NCBI RefSeq assembly: GCF_013116745.1
Contig: NZ_JABFOE010000001.1
Span: 310,001-374,000, forward strand
Reading direction: 5' to 3'
Length of the DNA stretch: 64,000 nt
Origin: Arthrobacter sp. 260
Lineage (GTDB): Bacteria > Actinomycetota > Actinomycetes > Actinomycetales > Micrococcaceae
Of the stretch, positions 1 through 8,100 are shown in pieces. How positions within the stretch are numbered: the first letter of the stretch is position 1; each line of letters starts with the position of its first letter. Made by a program: the position numbers and the translations under genes. Below the pieces are notes generated by a model. The model was not told where the DNA came from, made no database searches, and worked only from the letters and a program-made list of their open reading frames with translations.

Positions 1-639
1 GACCAGCTCTGGACCAACTTGCGGACGCTGTACCCGATCAGCCTCACGATCGATGAAGTCCTTGACGAGGCCGGCGGCCCGTCGAAGGTGACCCGCGACT
101 TCCTGCACGCCGAGATTCTCTCGGATGCCAAACTTGCCTACCAGACCCGCGAGGAAACGCTCGGCGAGCAGACCATGCGCGAGCTTGAGCGCCGGGTGGT
201 GCTCTCGGTGATCGGCCGCAAGTGGCAGGAACACCTCTACGAAATGGACTACCTCAAGGAAGGGATCGGGCTGCGCGCCATGGCGCAGCGCGACCCATTG
301 GTCGAGTACCAGCGTGAAGGGTTCATCCTCTTCCAGGCGATGATGGAAGCCATTCGCGAGGAGAGCATCGGTTTCCTGTTCAACCTTGAGGTCGAAGTGG
401 GCGCTCCAGCGCCCACCGGCCTCCCCGGGGTCACCGATGGGCGCGGCCTCGTCCAGACTCCGACCATCAAGGCAGCCGGCCTCGATGCTCCCGAGAAGCC
501 GGCAACCCTGAACTTCTCCGCCCCGAATGCGCAGGGTGAGGTGGAGACCCGCGTGGAGCGGAACGCTTCAGCCAAGGCCGAGTCCAACGGGACGACGCGT
601 GCCGAAATCAGGGCTGCGGCCAGGCGCAAGAAGAAGTAG
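1..639 (+). CDS. secA: SecA preprotein translocase ATPase, C-terminal fragment (5' end outside window)
   Basis: The frame is open from base 1 to a TAG stop, so only about the last 212 residues are present. The helical scaffold and wing region is recognisable, with motifs such as [20 protein letters not shown] and [11 protein letters not shown]. SecA is the cytosolic ATPase that pushes unfolded preproteins through SecYEG. The tail after about residue 135 is low complexity and ends in a basic RAAARRKKK. It lacks the cysteine-rich zinc-binding end found in E. coli SecA, an absence known in several actinobacterial SecA proteins. The next gene is convergent and starts almost at the stop, so nothing on this strand is co-transcribed downstream. 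Confidence 0.95.
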   Translation, partial: DQLWTNLRTLYPISLTIDEVLDEAGGPSKVTRDFLHAEILSDAKLAYQTREETLGEQTMRELERRVVLSVIGRKWQEHLYEMDYLKEGIGLRAMAQRDPLVEYQREGFILFQAMMEAIREESIGFLFNLEVEVGAPAPTGLPGVTDGRGLVQTPTIKAAGLDAPEKPATLNFSAPNAQGEVETRVERNASAKAESNGTTRAEIRAAARRKKK

Positions 640-640
640 C

Positions 641-1117
641 TTACCCAATCTCCAGCGCAGTCACCTTCCAGTGCCCGCGCCGACGCTCCAGACGAAGGGC
701 GACGGCGCGGGCTCTGTGGTTCTCGCAGGTCACGGCGGACGCTTCATAGACGTGGGCGTTGATCCGGCAGGTCCGCACCGTTCGCACCGATACGTTGCGG
801 TGCAGGAGCTGGTCGGGGCGACCGCTGGCACCTGCGGCCCGGTTTAGGGTCCGCACCAGGTTGGCGCGGAGCTGAAGGCGCTCGTAGCTCGGCGGATCCA
901 GCCAGTCGGCAAGCTGCTGCAGGGGTCGGGATCCACCCAGGACCTCCAGTGCTGCCTGCACCACCGAGCGGACGATCCGCTGCACCTGGGCCGCTGCAGC
1001 AACCTCCTCGGGCGCTGCCTGGGGTGCCGGATCCGAGGGTAGCGGGCTGCCCTGACCAGCGGTGGTCGCAGTGGATCCGGCGCTGTGGGGGCGGGAGAGT
1101 TGGGCCTGTACGGTCAT
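641..1117 (-). CDS. Rv3235-family (DUF6459-like) protein
   Basis: The product is 158 residues. A Pro/Ala/Ser-rich N-terminus of about 40 residues is followed by a conserved core containing ANLVRTLNRAA and a C-terminal beta-rich stretch (VALRLERRRGHWKVTALEIG). This matches the actinobacterial Rv3235/DUF6459 family, which has no assigned biochemical function and usually sits beside secA, as here. There is no signal peptide or membrane segment. It lies 25 bases downstream of the LysM-protein gene on the same strand, so the two are probably co-transcribed. The stop codon is one base from the secA stop. Family assignment is from recall of the conserved core and context, and function is unknown. 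Confidence 0.7.
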   Translation of the reverse strand: MTVQAQLSRPHSAGSTATTAGQGSPLPSDPAPQAAPEEVAAAAQVQRIVRSVVQAALEVLGGSRPLQQLADWLDPPSYERLQLRANLVRTLNRAAGASGRPDQLLHRNVSVRTVRTCRINAHVYEASAVTCENHRARAVALRLERRRGHWKVTALEIG

Positions 1118-1142
1118 GATGATCCTTCGGTTGCTACCGGGG

Positions 1143-1868
1143 CTAGCGCGGCGCCCGCAGAAGCTGCCCGGGCAGCAGCAGATCGGGGTTGTCGCCGATT
1201 ACCTGACGGTTCTCGTGATGCCACCGTGGCCACGCCTGTGCTATCTCGACGTCAGTGGCGAAGGGTCCGAGGTGACGGGCCACGATCGTCCAGAGGGAGT
1301 CTCCGGGGCCCACCTCAATGACAGCTGGCACCGGACGGTTTGGTGCGGCCGGGGACTGGCGCAACTCGCCACGCAGCAACGGCCCGCTCTCCACTGGTCC
1401 GGGAAGTGGTTTCCACTGAGGTTCGATTGCCGGGACGTCAGCCCCGGGGCTGGCCACCTGATCTCCGGCCAGCACCACCGGGCCGGGGGCTCCAGGACGG
1501 TCGGCAATGGAAAGGGCTGATGCAGGTGCGGAACCGCCCGCCACGAGCTGCAACCCCAGCGCGGCCGCCGCGAGCCGCTTCATGAACTGCGGGGAAAGCG
1601 CCCCAGCGACCAGAGCCGCCCGCTCGTGCCCGCCACGCCGGAGGCCTTCGCTGAGCAGGGCAAGCGCAAGGGCTGCCGCCCACCACCCGACCAGGATCAT
1701 CCCGACCGCCGACGCGGCCATTCCCAGCACCACGTCCAGCCGATGGTGGCCGGTGAACGGTCCGGCATAGCTGCGGATAGCCTCACCCGAGAAATAGAGC
1801 CCCACGGCGAGGAGGGCAATCATGATCACCGGGACGTGATCCCGCCGGTATTTCAACGATTTATCCAT
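1143..1868 (-). CDS. LysM-domain membrane protein
   Basis: The product is 241 residues. Two hydrophobic segments (about 13-32 and 46-75) are followed by a third around 98-118, which could be a signal-anchor or membrane helix. A Pro-rich linker leads to a C-terminal LysM domain (about 187-241) with GDSLWTIVARHLG and LLLPGQLLRAPR. LysM modules bind the glycan backbone of peptidoglycan, so the likely role is a membrane-anchored wall-binding protein with its LysM outside. No catalytic domain is visible. It heads a probable two-gene transcript with the Rv3235-like gene. The partner or process it serves cannot be read from the sequence. Confidence 0.75.
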   Translation of the reverse strand: MDKSLKYRRDHVPVIMIALLAVGLYFSGEAIRSYAGPFTGHHRLDVVLGMAASAVGMILVGWWAAALALALLSEGLRRGGHERAALVAGALSPQFMKRLAAAALGLQLVAGGSAPASALSIADRPGAPGPVVLAGDQVASPGADVPAIEPQWKPLPGPVESGPLLRGELRQSPAAPNRPVPAVIEVGPGDSLWTIVARHLGPFATDVEIAQAWPRWHHENRQVIGDNPDLLLPGQLLRAPR

Positions 1869-2045
1869 CTCGATACCTCAATGGTGTCCGGTCAGGAAGG
1901 CTCGGCCGCTCGAGTCTTCGAGTGAACCAACCCTTCAGGCGTTGTTTGAGGACATAAATGTTTTTTGGATGCAGTTTGACCTAATTTGAACCAACTTGAC
2001 GAGATATATGTATTTTGTACACCCTGAACGTTCAGCTGTCTATCC

Positions 2046-2074
2046 TTGACCGGGCTTTTAGGGTCCCCTAGGCT
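2046..2074 (+). promoter_or_regulatory. Predicted leaderless promoter of the gene starting at 2081
   Basis: A TTGACC -35 hexamer at 2046-2051 is separated by exactly 17 bases from TAGGCT at 2069-2074. The GTG start at 2081 lies 6 bases after the -10, so transcription should begin at the start codon. No Shine-Dalgarno sequence precedes the GTG, which fits a leaderless mRNA. The preceding 1869-2045 stretch is unusually AT-rich for this window and contains no gene. Confidence 0.6.
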
Positions 2075-2080
2075 GACCCG

Positions 2081-2632
2081 GTGCGGTGGGATGCCCTGTT
2101 TCTGGACCTGGAATCGCAGTTCGCCGCGGCCGACCTGATCGCCGTCGAAAATGAGATCGCCGAGCGCAGGCGTCTGGAGCAGGCGTCAGTCCCCCTGATG
2201 GACCGCCTTCGCGGACAGACAGGATCAGTGGTGCGGATACGCACCCGGTGTGGCACCGTCTTCAGTGGCGCGGTGCATCACGTCGGAGCTCAGTGGCTGG
2301 TCCTTGATACCGGGTCAGGTCCAGCAATGATCCCCGCCACAGCCATTGGATCGGTGGAAGGGCTGGGACGGCACACAGCACCCGCGCGCTCCGCCGTAAC
2401 GGCTCGTCTGGGATTGGGGTCAGTTTTCAGGGCTTTTGCGAGGGACCGGACCCCGCTGACCATTCAACTGGCTGCGGACGGTGCTCGCATCAATGGGACC
2501 ATTGACCGGGTGGGACGGGATTTCCTTGAACTCGCGTCGGTCCCGTCGGGTGAGCTGCGGCGTACCGACAGCGTTGCAGCAGTGCTGCTGATCCCCTTCA
2601 GTAGTGTCGACGCGGTGCTATCGCCCGCGTGA
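2081..2632 (+). CDS. Conserved actinobacterial protein of unknown function
   Basis: The product is 183 residues and has no signal peptide, membrane helix or motif I can name. The N-terminus is helical and acidic/basic (LESQFAAADLIAVENEIAERR). The remainder contains two similar beta-rich blocks: GSVVRIRTRCGTVFSGAVHHVG near 50-72 and a later region around 125-160 with INGTIDRVGRDFLELASV. The blocks look like two copies of a small barrel fold, each ending in LVLDTG or LELASV. The GTG start is supported by the promoter at 2046-2074. It is divergent from the LysM gene and convergent with the HTH gene at 2657. I do not recognise its function. Confidence 0.7.
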   Translation: MRWDALFLDLESQFAAADLIAVENEIAERRRLEQASVPLMDRLRGQTGSVVRIRTRCGTVFSGAVHHVGAQWLVLDTGSGPAMIPATAIGSVEGLGRHTAPARSAVTARLGLGSVFRAFARDRTPLTIQLAADGARINGTIDRVGRDFLELASVPSGELRRTDSVAAVLLIPFSSVDAVLSPA

Positions 2633-2656
2633 CCGGCCTCTGCGGCCGTGGGTACG

Positions 2657-2896
2657 CTACCGCTGACTGCCGTCGCGCGCAGGTCCCGCAGAGCCGTCCC
2701 TGACCGCGGCCGCCGACCTTTCGTACGCCCGGGCAATGAACTCTTCTAGGACCTGGGATTCGACCCGCCATTGGCCTCTGCCGCCGATTTGGATGGCTGG
2801 CAGCTCGCCGGAGCGGACCAGAGCATAGGTTTGCGACGACGAGATGTTCAGCACCTCACCCACATCGGCGAGCGTCAGGAACCGCTTCTCAGCCAC
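2657..2896 (-). CDS. Excisionase-type helix-turn-helix DNA-binding protein
   Basis: The product is 79 residues. Residues 6-55 form a winged HTH of the excisionase/MerR type (LADVGEVLNISSSQTYALVR, then ELPAIQIGGRGQWRVES), the same fold class as the developmental regulator BldC. It has no recombinase or phage neighbour, so it is more likely a transcription regulator than a true excisionase. The start is GTG at 2896 with an AAAGGCGG-like ribosome site. A perfect 7-bp inverted repeat lies 16 bases upstream and may be an autoregulatory operator. It is divergent from the SAF/CpaB-like and CpaE-like genes, which makes them candidate targets. Confidence 0.8.
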   Translation of the reverse strand: MAEKRFLTLADVGEVLNISSSQTYALVRSGELPAIQIGGRGQWRVESQVLEEFIARAYERSAAAVRDGSAGPARDGSQR

Positions 2897-2911
2897 GATT
2901 GTCCGCCTTTC

Positions 2912-2930
2912 GTTCCGTCTGTCACGGAAC
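2912..2930. promoter_or_regulatory. Inverted repeat upstream of the HTH gene, candidate operator
   Basis: GTTCCGT, 5 bases, ACGGAAC forms a perfect 7-bp dyad at 2912-2918 and 2924-2930. It lies just upstream of the GTG of the HTH gene, where it would sit in the promoter or 5' leader. No U-rich tract follows it on either strand, so a terminator is unlikely. That the neighbouring HTH protein binds it is inference. Confidence 0.4.
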
Positions 2931-2990
2931 CGTCACACCCATGAACCGTTCAAGTCCAATCTTGCCATCCTGGGCGAGTGTTTACGGGGA

Positions 2991-2999
2991 TTATCCACA
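2991..2999 (+). promoter_or_regulatory. Perfect DnaA-box 9-mer TTATCCACA
   Basis: The consensus DnaA-binding 9-mer occurs once here, in the gap between the HTH gene and the SAF/CpaB-like gene, 118 bases upstream of the latter. No cluster of boxes and no dnaA/dnaN genes are present, so it is not an origin. It could be an isolated regulatory DnaA site. A second identical 9-mer lies upstream of tadA at 40861. Confidence 0.5.
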
Positions 3000-3116
3000 G
3001 TTTGGAATCAGTTGGCCCGGGAGGATTTATTTTGATGCAGCAGTGAACGAGAATTGCAGGGCAACGTCAAACTAGCCGCGGCTGGAGGATCAGGCGGCCG
3101 GAGACTGTAGGAGGCC

Positions 3117-3779
3117 GTGTTGAGCCTGGTGACAGCTATCCCGGATCGTGATGAATCCCCGGTCCGGCTCAGGAAACCGTCGTGGCGGGACCCGCGCCTC
3201 CTGGTCGGATTGCTTCTGGTCCTCGCCTCGGTTGCGGCGGTAACGGCATTGGTCGGAAACGCTGACCGCACCACCGATGTCTATGTTCTCCGAACTGAGA
3301 TACCCGTTGGTGGGGCAGTCACCGGCGAGGATCTGTCGGTTGTCGCCGTCCGGCTAGGCGACCTCGAACCCGCCTACCTGCGAGTGGATGAGGGGATCCC
3401 GGAGGCAGCGGTCGCGATGAGCGTGTTGCGGGAAGGGGAGTTGGTGCCCCGTGCAGCCCTGGGTCGGGCCGATGCGCTGGACCGCAAACCGATCGGTCTT
3501 ACCGTCGACGACCCGCTGCCTGCCGGCACAGTCACCGGGTCCCGGGTTGACGTCTGGGTTGCTTTCGAGGGCGAAGGTGGGACTGTAGAACCACCAACCC
3601 AACTGCTTGAGGCAGCCGAGATATCCGAGCTCACGGTGTCCGAGTCGGCGCTCGGCGGGGGCGGCGGTTCAACCCTGGTCCATGTCCTGGTCGCCGATGA
3701 TGCACTCCCGGAGCTGCTGGATGCCCTCCTCAATGAGGCGCGGATCGCGCTGGTCCTCAACCCGGCCGGCGCTCCATGA
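3117..3779 (+). CDS. SAF-domain protein, CpaB/RcpC-like pilus assembly factor
   Basis: The product is 220 residues. A basic cytoplasmic N-terminus leads to one membrane helix (about 27-46), then a SAF domain (about 54-115) beginning TDVYVLRTEIPVGGAVTGED. The extracytoplasmic remainder resembles the C-terminal part of CpaB/RcpC proteins, which help assemble Flp/Tad pili at the envelope. The GTG start has a TAGGAG ribosome site. It overlaps the CpaE-like gene by four bases (ATGA), so the two are translationally coupled. The rest of the Tad machinery is at 40995-45642. Involvement in that pilus is inferred from family and the CpaE-like partner. Confidence 0.75.
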   Translation: MLSLVTAIPDRDESPVRLRKPSWRDPRLLVGLLLVLASVAAVTALVGNADRTTDVYVLRTEIPVGGAVTGEDLSVVAVRLGDLEPAYLRVDEGIPEAAVAMSVLREGELVPRAALGRADALDRKPIGLTVDDPLPAGTVTGSRVDVWVAFEGEGGTVEPPTQLLEAAEISELTVSESALGGGGGSTLVHVLVADDALPELLDALLNEARIALVLNPAGAP

Positions 3780-5137
3780 GCATCCCGGTGGTGACCTGCG
3801 GGCTTACCGCCCGCGAGTGTGTCACCGGGTTGGAGAAGCTTCGAGGCCCTGTCACAGTGGTGCGCTGGTGCGCTGATCTTGCCGAGGTGATCGCGGTCTG
3901 CCAGACGGGCCTGGCGCGCGCCGTGATCCTGTCCACCGACGCCGGAGAGCTGACTGCATCATTGATCGAACGGTTCCGGAACGCCGAGGTGGCGGTGGTG
4001 GCCCTGGCCACTACCGAGAGCGACCAGCACCGTCTCGACTCGCTCGGGGTCGCCCACACGGAAGCCGACGTGGGCGCAGCCGCCCTCGCCGCGATAGTGG
4101 AAGCCGCAGTCAAGCTGGCAGCCGAGGCGCCGGGTCCCGGGATCGATAGCGTCTCCTATGCCGACCCCGCCGCCGCCCTGGGCCGGCCAGCGACCGGGCC
4201 GCCCCTGAGTGGCAGCGAGTCGGCGCAGACCGAGGTGGGGGAGGTGATGGCGGTCTGGGGACCCGCAGGATCCCCGGGGCGCACTACGGTTGCGGTGAAC
4301 CTCGCCGCCGAGCTCGCTGCAGGTGGGCGGGCGGTACTGCTCATCGATGCGGATACCTACGGGGCTTCCGTCGCGGCGTCCCTGGGGTTGCTGGACGAAT
4401 CGGCGGGTCTCGCCCAGGCCTGCCGCCTCGCCGATCAGGGATCGTTGGACCTGACGGGACTCAACCGGGCCATCACCCGCCTGGCAGTGAGGGGGTCCCA
4501 CCTTGGCGTTCTGACCGGGATCACCCGCGCTGACCGCTGGACTGAGTTGCGGCCGGCGGCCTTGACGAAAGTGCTCGAACTGTCACGGTTGATCGCCGAT
4601 GTGACAATAGTCGACTGCGGATTCTGTCTGGAAACCGATGAGGAACTGAGCTTCGACACGGTCGCGCCGCGCCGGAATGCTGCCACGCTGTGCTGCCTCG
4701 GGGCAGCGGACACCGTTATCGCGGTGGGAGCGGCGGACGCCGTCGGCCTGCCGAGGTTGATTCGTGCGCTGGCCGACCTCGAAGCAATGGTGCCTAACGC
4801 GACGCCGCGGGTGGTACTGAACAAGGTGCGTGCTGCGGCGGTCGGTCGTGGACCTGTTCGGCAACTCCGTGAGGCCTGGGACCGGTTCGGTCCCTCGCGA
4901 CCCGTGGACGCGTTCCTGCCGGCGGACTTCTCCGCCGTCGATTCCGCGCTGCTGGGAGGGTCGGTACTGCTCGAATCAGCGCCCCGTTCACCCCTCCGAA
5001 CCGCGATCGCCGAACTGGCCGGTGTACCGATTGAACAACTGCGGCGCAGCCGCGTTGGAGTAGGCCACAACGAAGTGAAGTTTTCCCGCAACGGCGTTAG
5101 GCTCTTGGGTAAGGGGCCGCAAAGGAGCGGCCTTTAA
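3776..5137 (+). CDS. CpaE-like ParA/MinD-family ATPase with a lysine-less P-loop
   Basis: The product is 453 residues. The N-terminal about 120 residues look like a degenerate receiver domain, as in CpaE/TadZ. The MinD-like domain starts near residue 158 with GPAGSPGRTT (162-171), followed by VLLIDADTYGAS. The invariant P-loop lysine is replaced by Arg169 and the first signature lysine is missing, so ATP hydrolysis may be weak or absent. CpaE/TadZ proteins localise Tad pilus assembly at the membrane. The gene overlaps the SAF gene by ATGA. Its stop codon lies inside a predicted terminator. The Tad role is inference from family and partner. Confidence 0.75.
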   Translation: MSIPVVTCGLTARECVTGLEKLRGPVTVVRWCADLAEVIAVCQTGLARAVILSTDAGELTASLIERFRNAEVAVVALATTESDQHRLDSLGVAHTEADVGAAALAAIVEAAVKLAAEAPGPGIDSVSYADPAAALGRPATGPPLSGSESAQTEVGEVMAVWGPAGSPGRTTVAVNLAAELAAGGRAVLLIDADTYGASVAASLGLLDESAGLAQACRLADQGSLDLTGLNRAITRLAVRGSHLGVLTGITRADRWTELRPAALTKVLELSRLIADVTIVDCGFCLETDEELSFDTVAPRRNAATLCCLGAADTVIAVGAADAVGLPRLIRALADLEAMVPNATPRVVLNKVRAAAVGRGPVRQLREAWDRFGPSRPVDAFLPADFSAVDSALLGGSVLLESAPRSPLRTAIAELAGVPIEQLRRSRVGVGHNEVKFSRNGVRLLGKGPQRSGL

Positions 5138-5140
5138 TTT
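5112..5140 (+). terminator. Rho-independent terminator overlapping the CpaE-like stop codon
   Basis: GGCCGC at 5115-5120 pairs with GCGGCC at 5127-5132 around an AAAGGA loop. The stem is extendable by A-T and G-T pairs and is followed by TTTAATTT. The TAA stop at 5135-5137 lies in the tract. It would separate the SAF/CpaE pair from the glutamate dehydrogenase gene. Confidence 0.6.
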
Positions 5141-5159
5141 CGTTTATGGAGGCGTTTTC

Positions 5160-8100
5160 ATGTCGTCTGGATCCAGCATCACGGACCAGTCAAGTTCTGA
5201 CACTTCTACCGGAGAGTTCATTGATCACTATTATGAACATCTCGCCGAGGAGGACGCCAAGGCACACACAGCTGAAGCGCTCAAGGAGCGTGCCCTTCGG
5301 CACCGGGCACTGGCCGAGAACCGCAAGTCAGGTGAAGCTGCTGTAGACATTTTCGACCAGTCGGACGCCAGCATCGTCATGATCGTCACTGACGACATGC
5401 CCTTCCTGGTCGACTCGGTCACCGCTGAACTGGTCCGCCATCAGGTGGCGATCCGGCTCGTCATGCACCCCACATTCATCGCCACCCGCGACCGCCAGGA
5501 CGCTACCCTGCACCGGCTGCAGCGGGTGCCATCCACGGCCGGTGTCTCGAGCGGCGACACCGCCGCCTTGCCAAATGTGTCCCACCTGATCGCCGATGGG
5601 GACGTCGCGGCGCACATCGAGTCGTGGATCGCTATCGAAGTAGGGCGCATCCTCGACGACGAACGACGCCAAAAAATCATCGCGGGCCTGTTGAGCGTCC
5701 TTGGCGATGTACGTGCCGCCGTCGAGGACTGGCCAGCCATGCGGAGCAAGGTCCGCGAGATCGCCGCTTCCCTTGACACAGTGCCGGGCGGGGAGGACAT
5801 CCCGGACCTCGATCAGGCGAAGGAGTTGCTCACCTGGCTTGATGGTGGGAACTTCACCTTCCTGGGTTTCAAGGAATACGATCTGGTCACCGACGACGAT
5901 GGCCAGGACGTGCTCCGGATCGCCGAGGGAGACGGGCTGGGGCTGTTGCGGCACCCAGTGGGTGGGCGCAGGGTCCAGCAATTGACCAGCGCAGGCAAGG
6001 CCAAGGCACGCGAGAAGCGGGCCCTGGTGATCACGAAGGCGAACTCGCGGTCCACTGTGCACCGCGCTGCCTACCTGGACTACATCGGCGTGAAACGCTT
6101 CGATGCGCAGGGCAATGTGAATGGCGAACGCCGCTTCATCGGCCTGTTCGCCACCAGCGCCTACACCGGTTCGGTGCGCGGGGTGCCCATCGTGCGCGAC
6201 AAGGTGAACGCAGTCCTCCTGCAGTGCGGATTCCCGCGGGATTCGCACTCCGGCAAGGACCTGCTCTCCATTCTGGAAACTTACCCACGCGATGAGCTGT
6301 TCCAGATCGAGGTGCAGGACCTCATCAACACGGCGATGGGGATCCTGCGACTGCAGGAACGACGCCGGACGCGTCTGTTCCTGCGCCCCGACATCTATGG
6401 GCGTTTCATGTCCGCGCTCGTGTTCCTGCCCCGCGACCGTTACACCACCGGTGTGCGGCTGAGGATAGAACAGGAGCTGCGCCAGACGTTCAAGGCTGAG
6501 TCCATCGACTACGAGGCGAGGATCAGCGAGTCCGCCCTGGCGCGCCTGTTCTTCAGGATCAGGCTCCCCCGAGGTGTGGAAGTGGCCCAGGTCGAACCAG
6601 CCGAGCTGGAACAACGCCTGGTCGGAGCGGCCCGATCGTGGTCCGAGGGGATCGACGAAGTGGTGCGCGGCCGGTTTGACCGCCGGACCGCGGAAGAAGT
6701 CTCGGGGCTGTGGGCCGAAGCCTTTCCCGCGAGCTACCGCGTGGACTATGAGGTCGAAGACGCACTCAAGGACATCGAGCGGTTCGAACGCTGCGACGCG
6801 AACTCGCCCGCCGCACCGGTCATGCACGTCTACGTCCCCGAGGGCGCCGGAGAGAACCTGGAGGAGGACGCCCGACTGAAGCTCTACCTCACCGAGCCGA
6901 AGAGCCTGAGCCAGATCCTCCCGTTCCTGCACAACCTCGGGTTGGAAGTACTTGACGAACGGCCATTCGAGATCGAGCGCTCCGACGGCCGGGAATTCTT
7001 CCTCTACGACCTCGGCCTGAAGTACCCGGCCGGCATCGATCCGATGAGCACCGGGCGTCTGCTCGAGCAGTCGTTCGCCGCGGCTGTGGCCGGGTCCTCG
7101 GAATCCGATCCCTTCGACCGGTTGGTGTTGAAAGAGAACCTGCGCTGGCGTCAGGTAGTCATCCTGCGCAGTTATGCGAAATATATGCGGCAGATGGGCA
7201 ACACCAATTCGTACGGTTTCGTCGCCGACACGCTGCTCGCCAACGCGGCAGTGGCGCGCGCCCTGGTGACACTCTTCGAGGCGAGGTTCGATCCCGACCT
7301 CAGCGACGAAGACCGGACCGTTACCACTGAGAGCGCCCGCGAAGCCGTCGAGTCGGGACTTGAGCAGGTGCCCACTCTCGACGCCGACAAGGTGCTGCGC
7401 ACCTTCGGCAACCTGATCGACGCCACCCTGCGGACGAACTATTTCCAGGACAAACGCCATGTGAGCTTCAAATTCGACACCTCCGCCATCGATGGCGCGC
7501 CTTACCCGCGCCCCAAGTTTGAGATCTGGGTCTACTCGCCGCAGGTGGAAGGCGTCCACCTGCGCTTCGGCAAGGTTGCCCGCGGAGGGCTGCGCTGGTC
7601 GGACCGCCGGGAAGACTTCCGGACCGAGGTACTCGGACTCGTCAAAGCCCAGACCGTGAAAAATGCTGTGATCGTTCCGACCGGTGCGAAGGGCGGTTTC
7701 TTCGCGAAGCAACTCCCCAACCCAGCGGTCGACCGCGCGGCGTGGATGGAGGAAGGCAAGTCCAGCTACCGCACCTTTATCAGGGCGCTGCTGGATATTA
7801 CCGACAATCTGGTGACTGGCGACGACGGCGAGACGGTGGTTCCGCCGCCCCGCGTGGTCCGGCACGACAGCGACGACAGCTACCTGGTGGTCGCGGCCGA
7901 CAAGGGCACTGCCGCGTTCTCCGACATCGCCAACGAGCTGTCGGCTGAATACGGATTCTGGCTCGGCGACGCGTTCGCCTCCGGCGGTTCGGTGGGATAC
8001 GACCACAAGGCGATGGGGATCACCGCCCGCGGCGCCTGGGAATCGGTGAAACGCCACTTCAGCGAGTTCGGTATCGACACCCAGGCCGAGGAGTTCACGG

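Noticed and set aside
2657..2896. Excisionase-type gene taken as evidence of an integrated element
   Set aside because: No integrase, attachment repeat or phage gene is nearby, and the small HTH class is also used by chromosomal regulators.
2991..2999. Replication origin at the DnaA box
   Set aside because: There is only one box, with no dnaA, dnaN or AT-rich unwinding region next to it.
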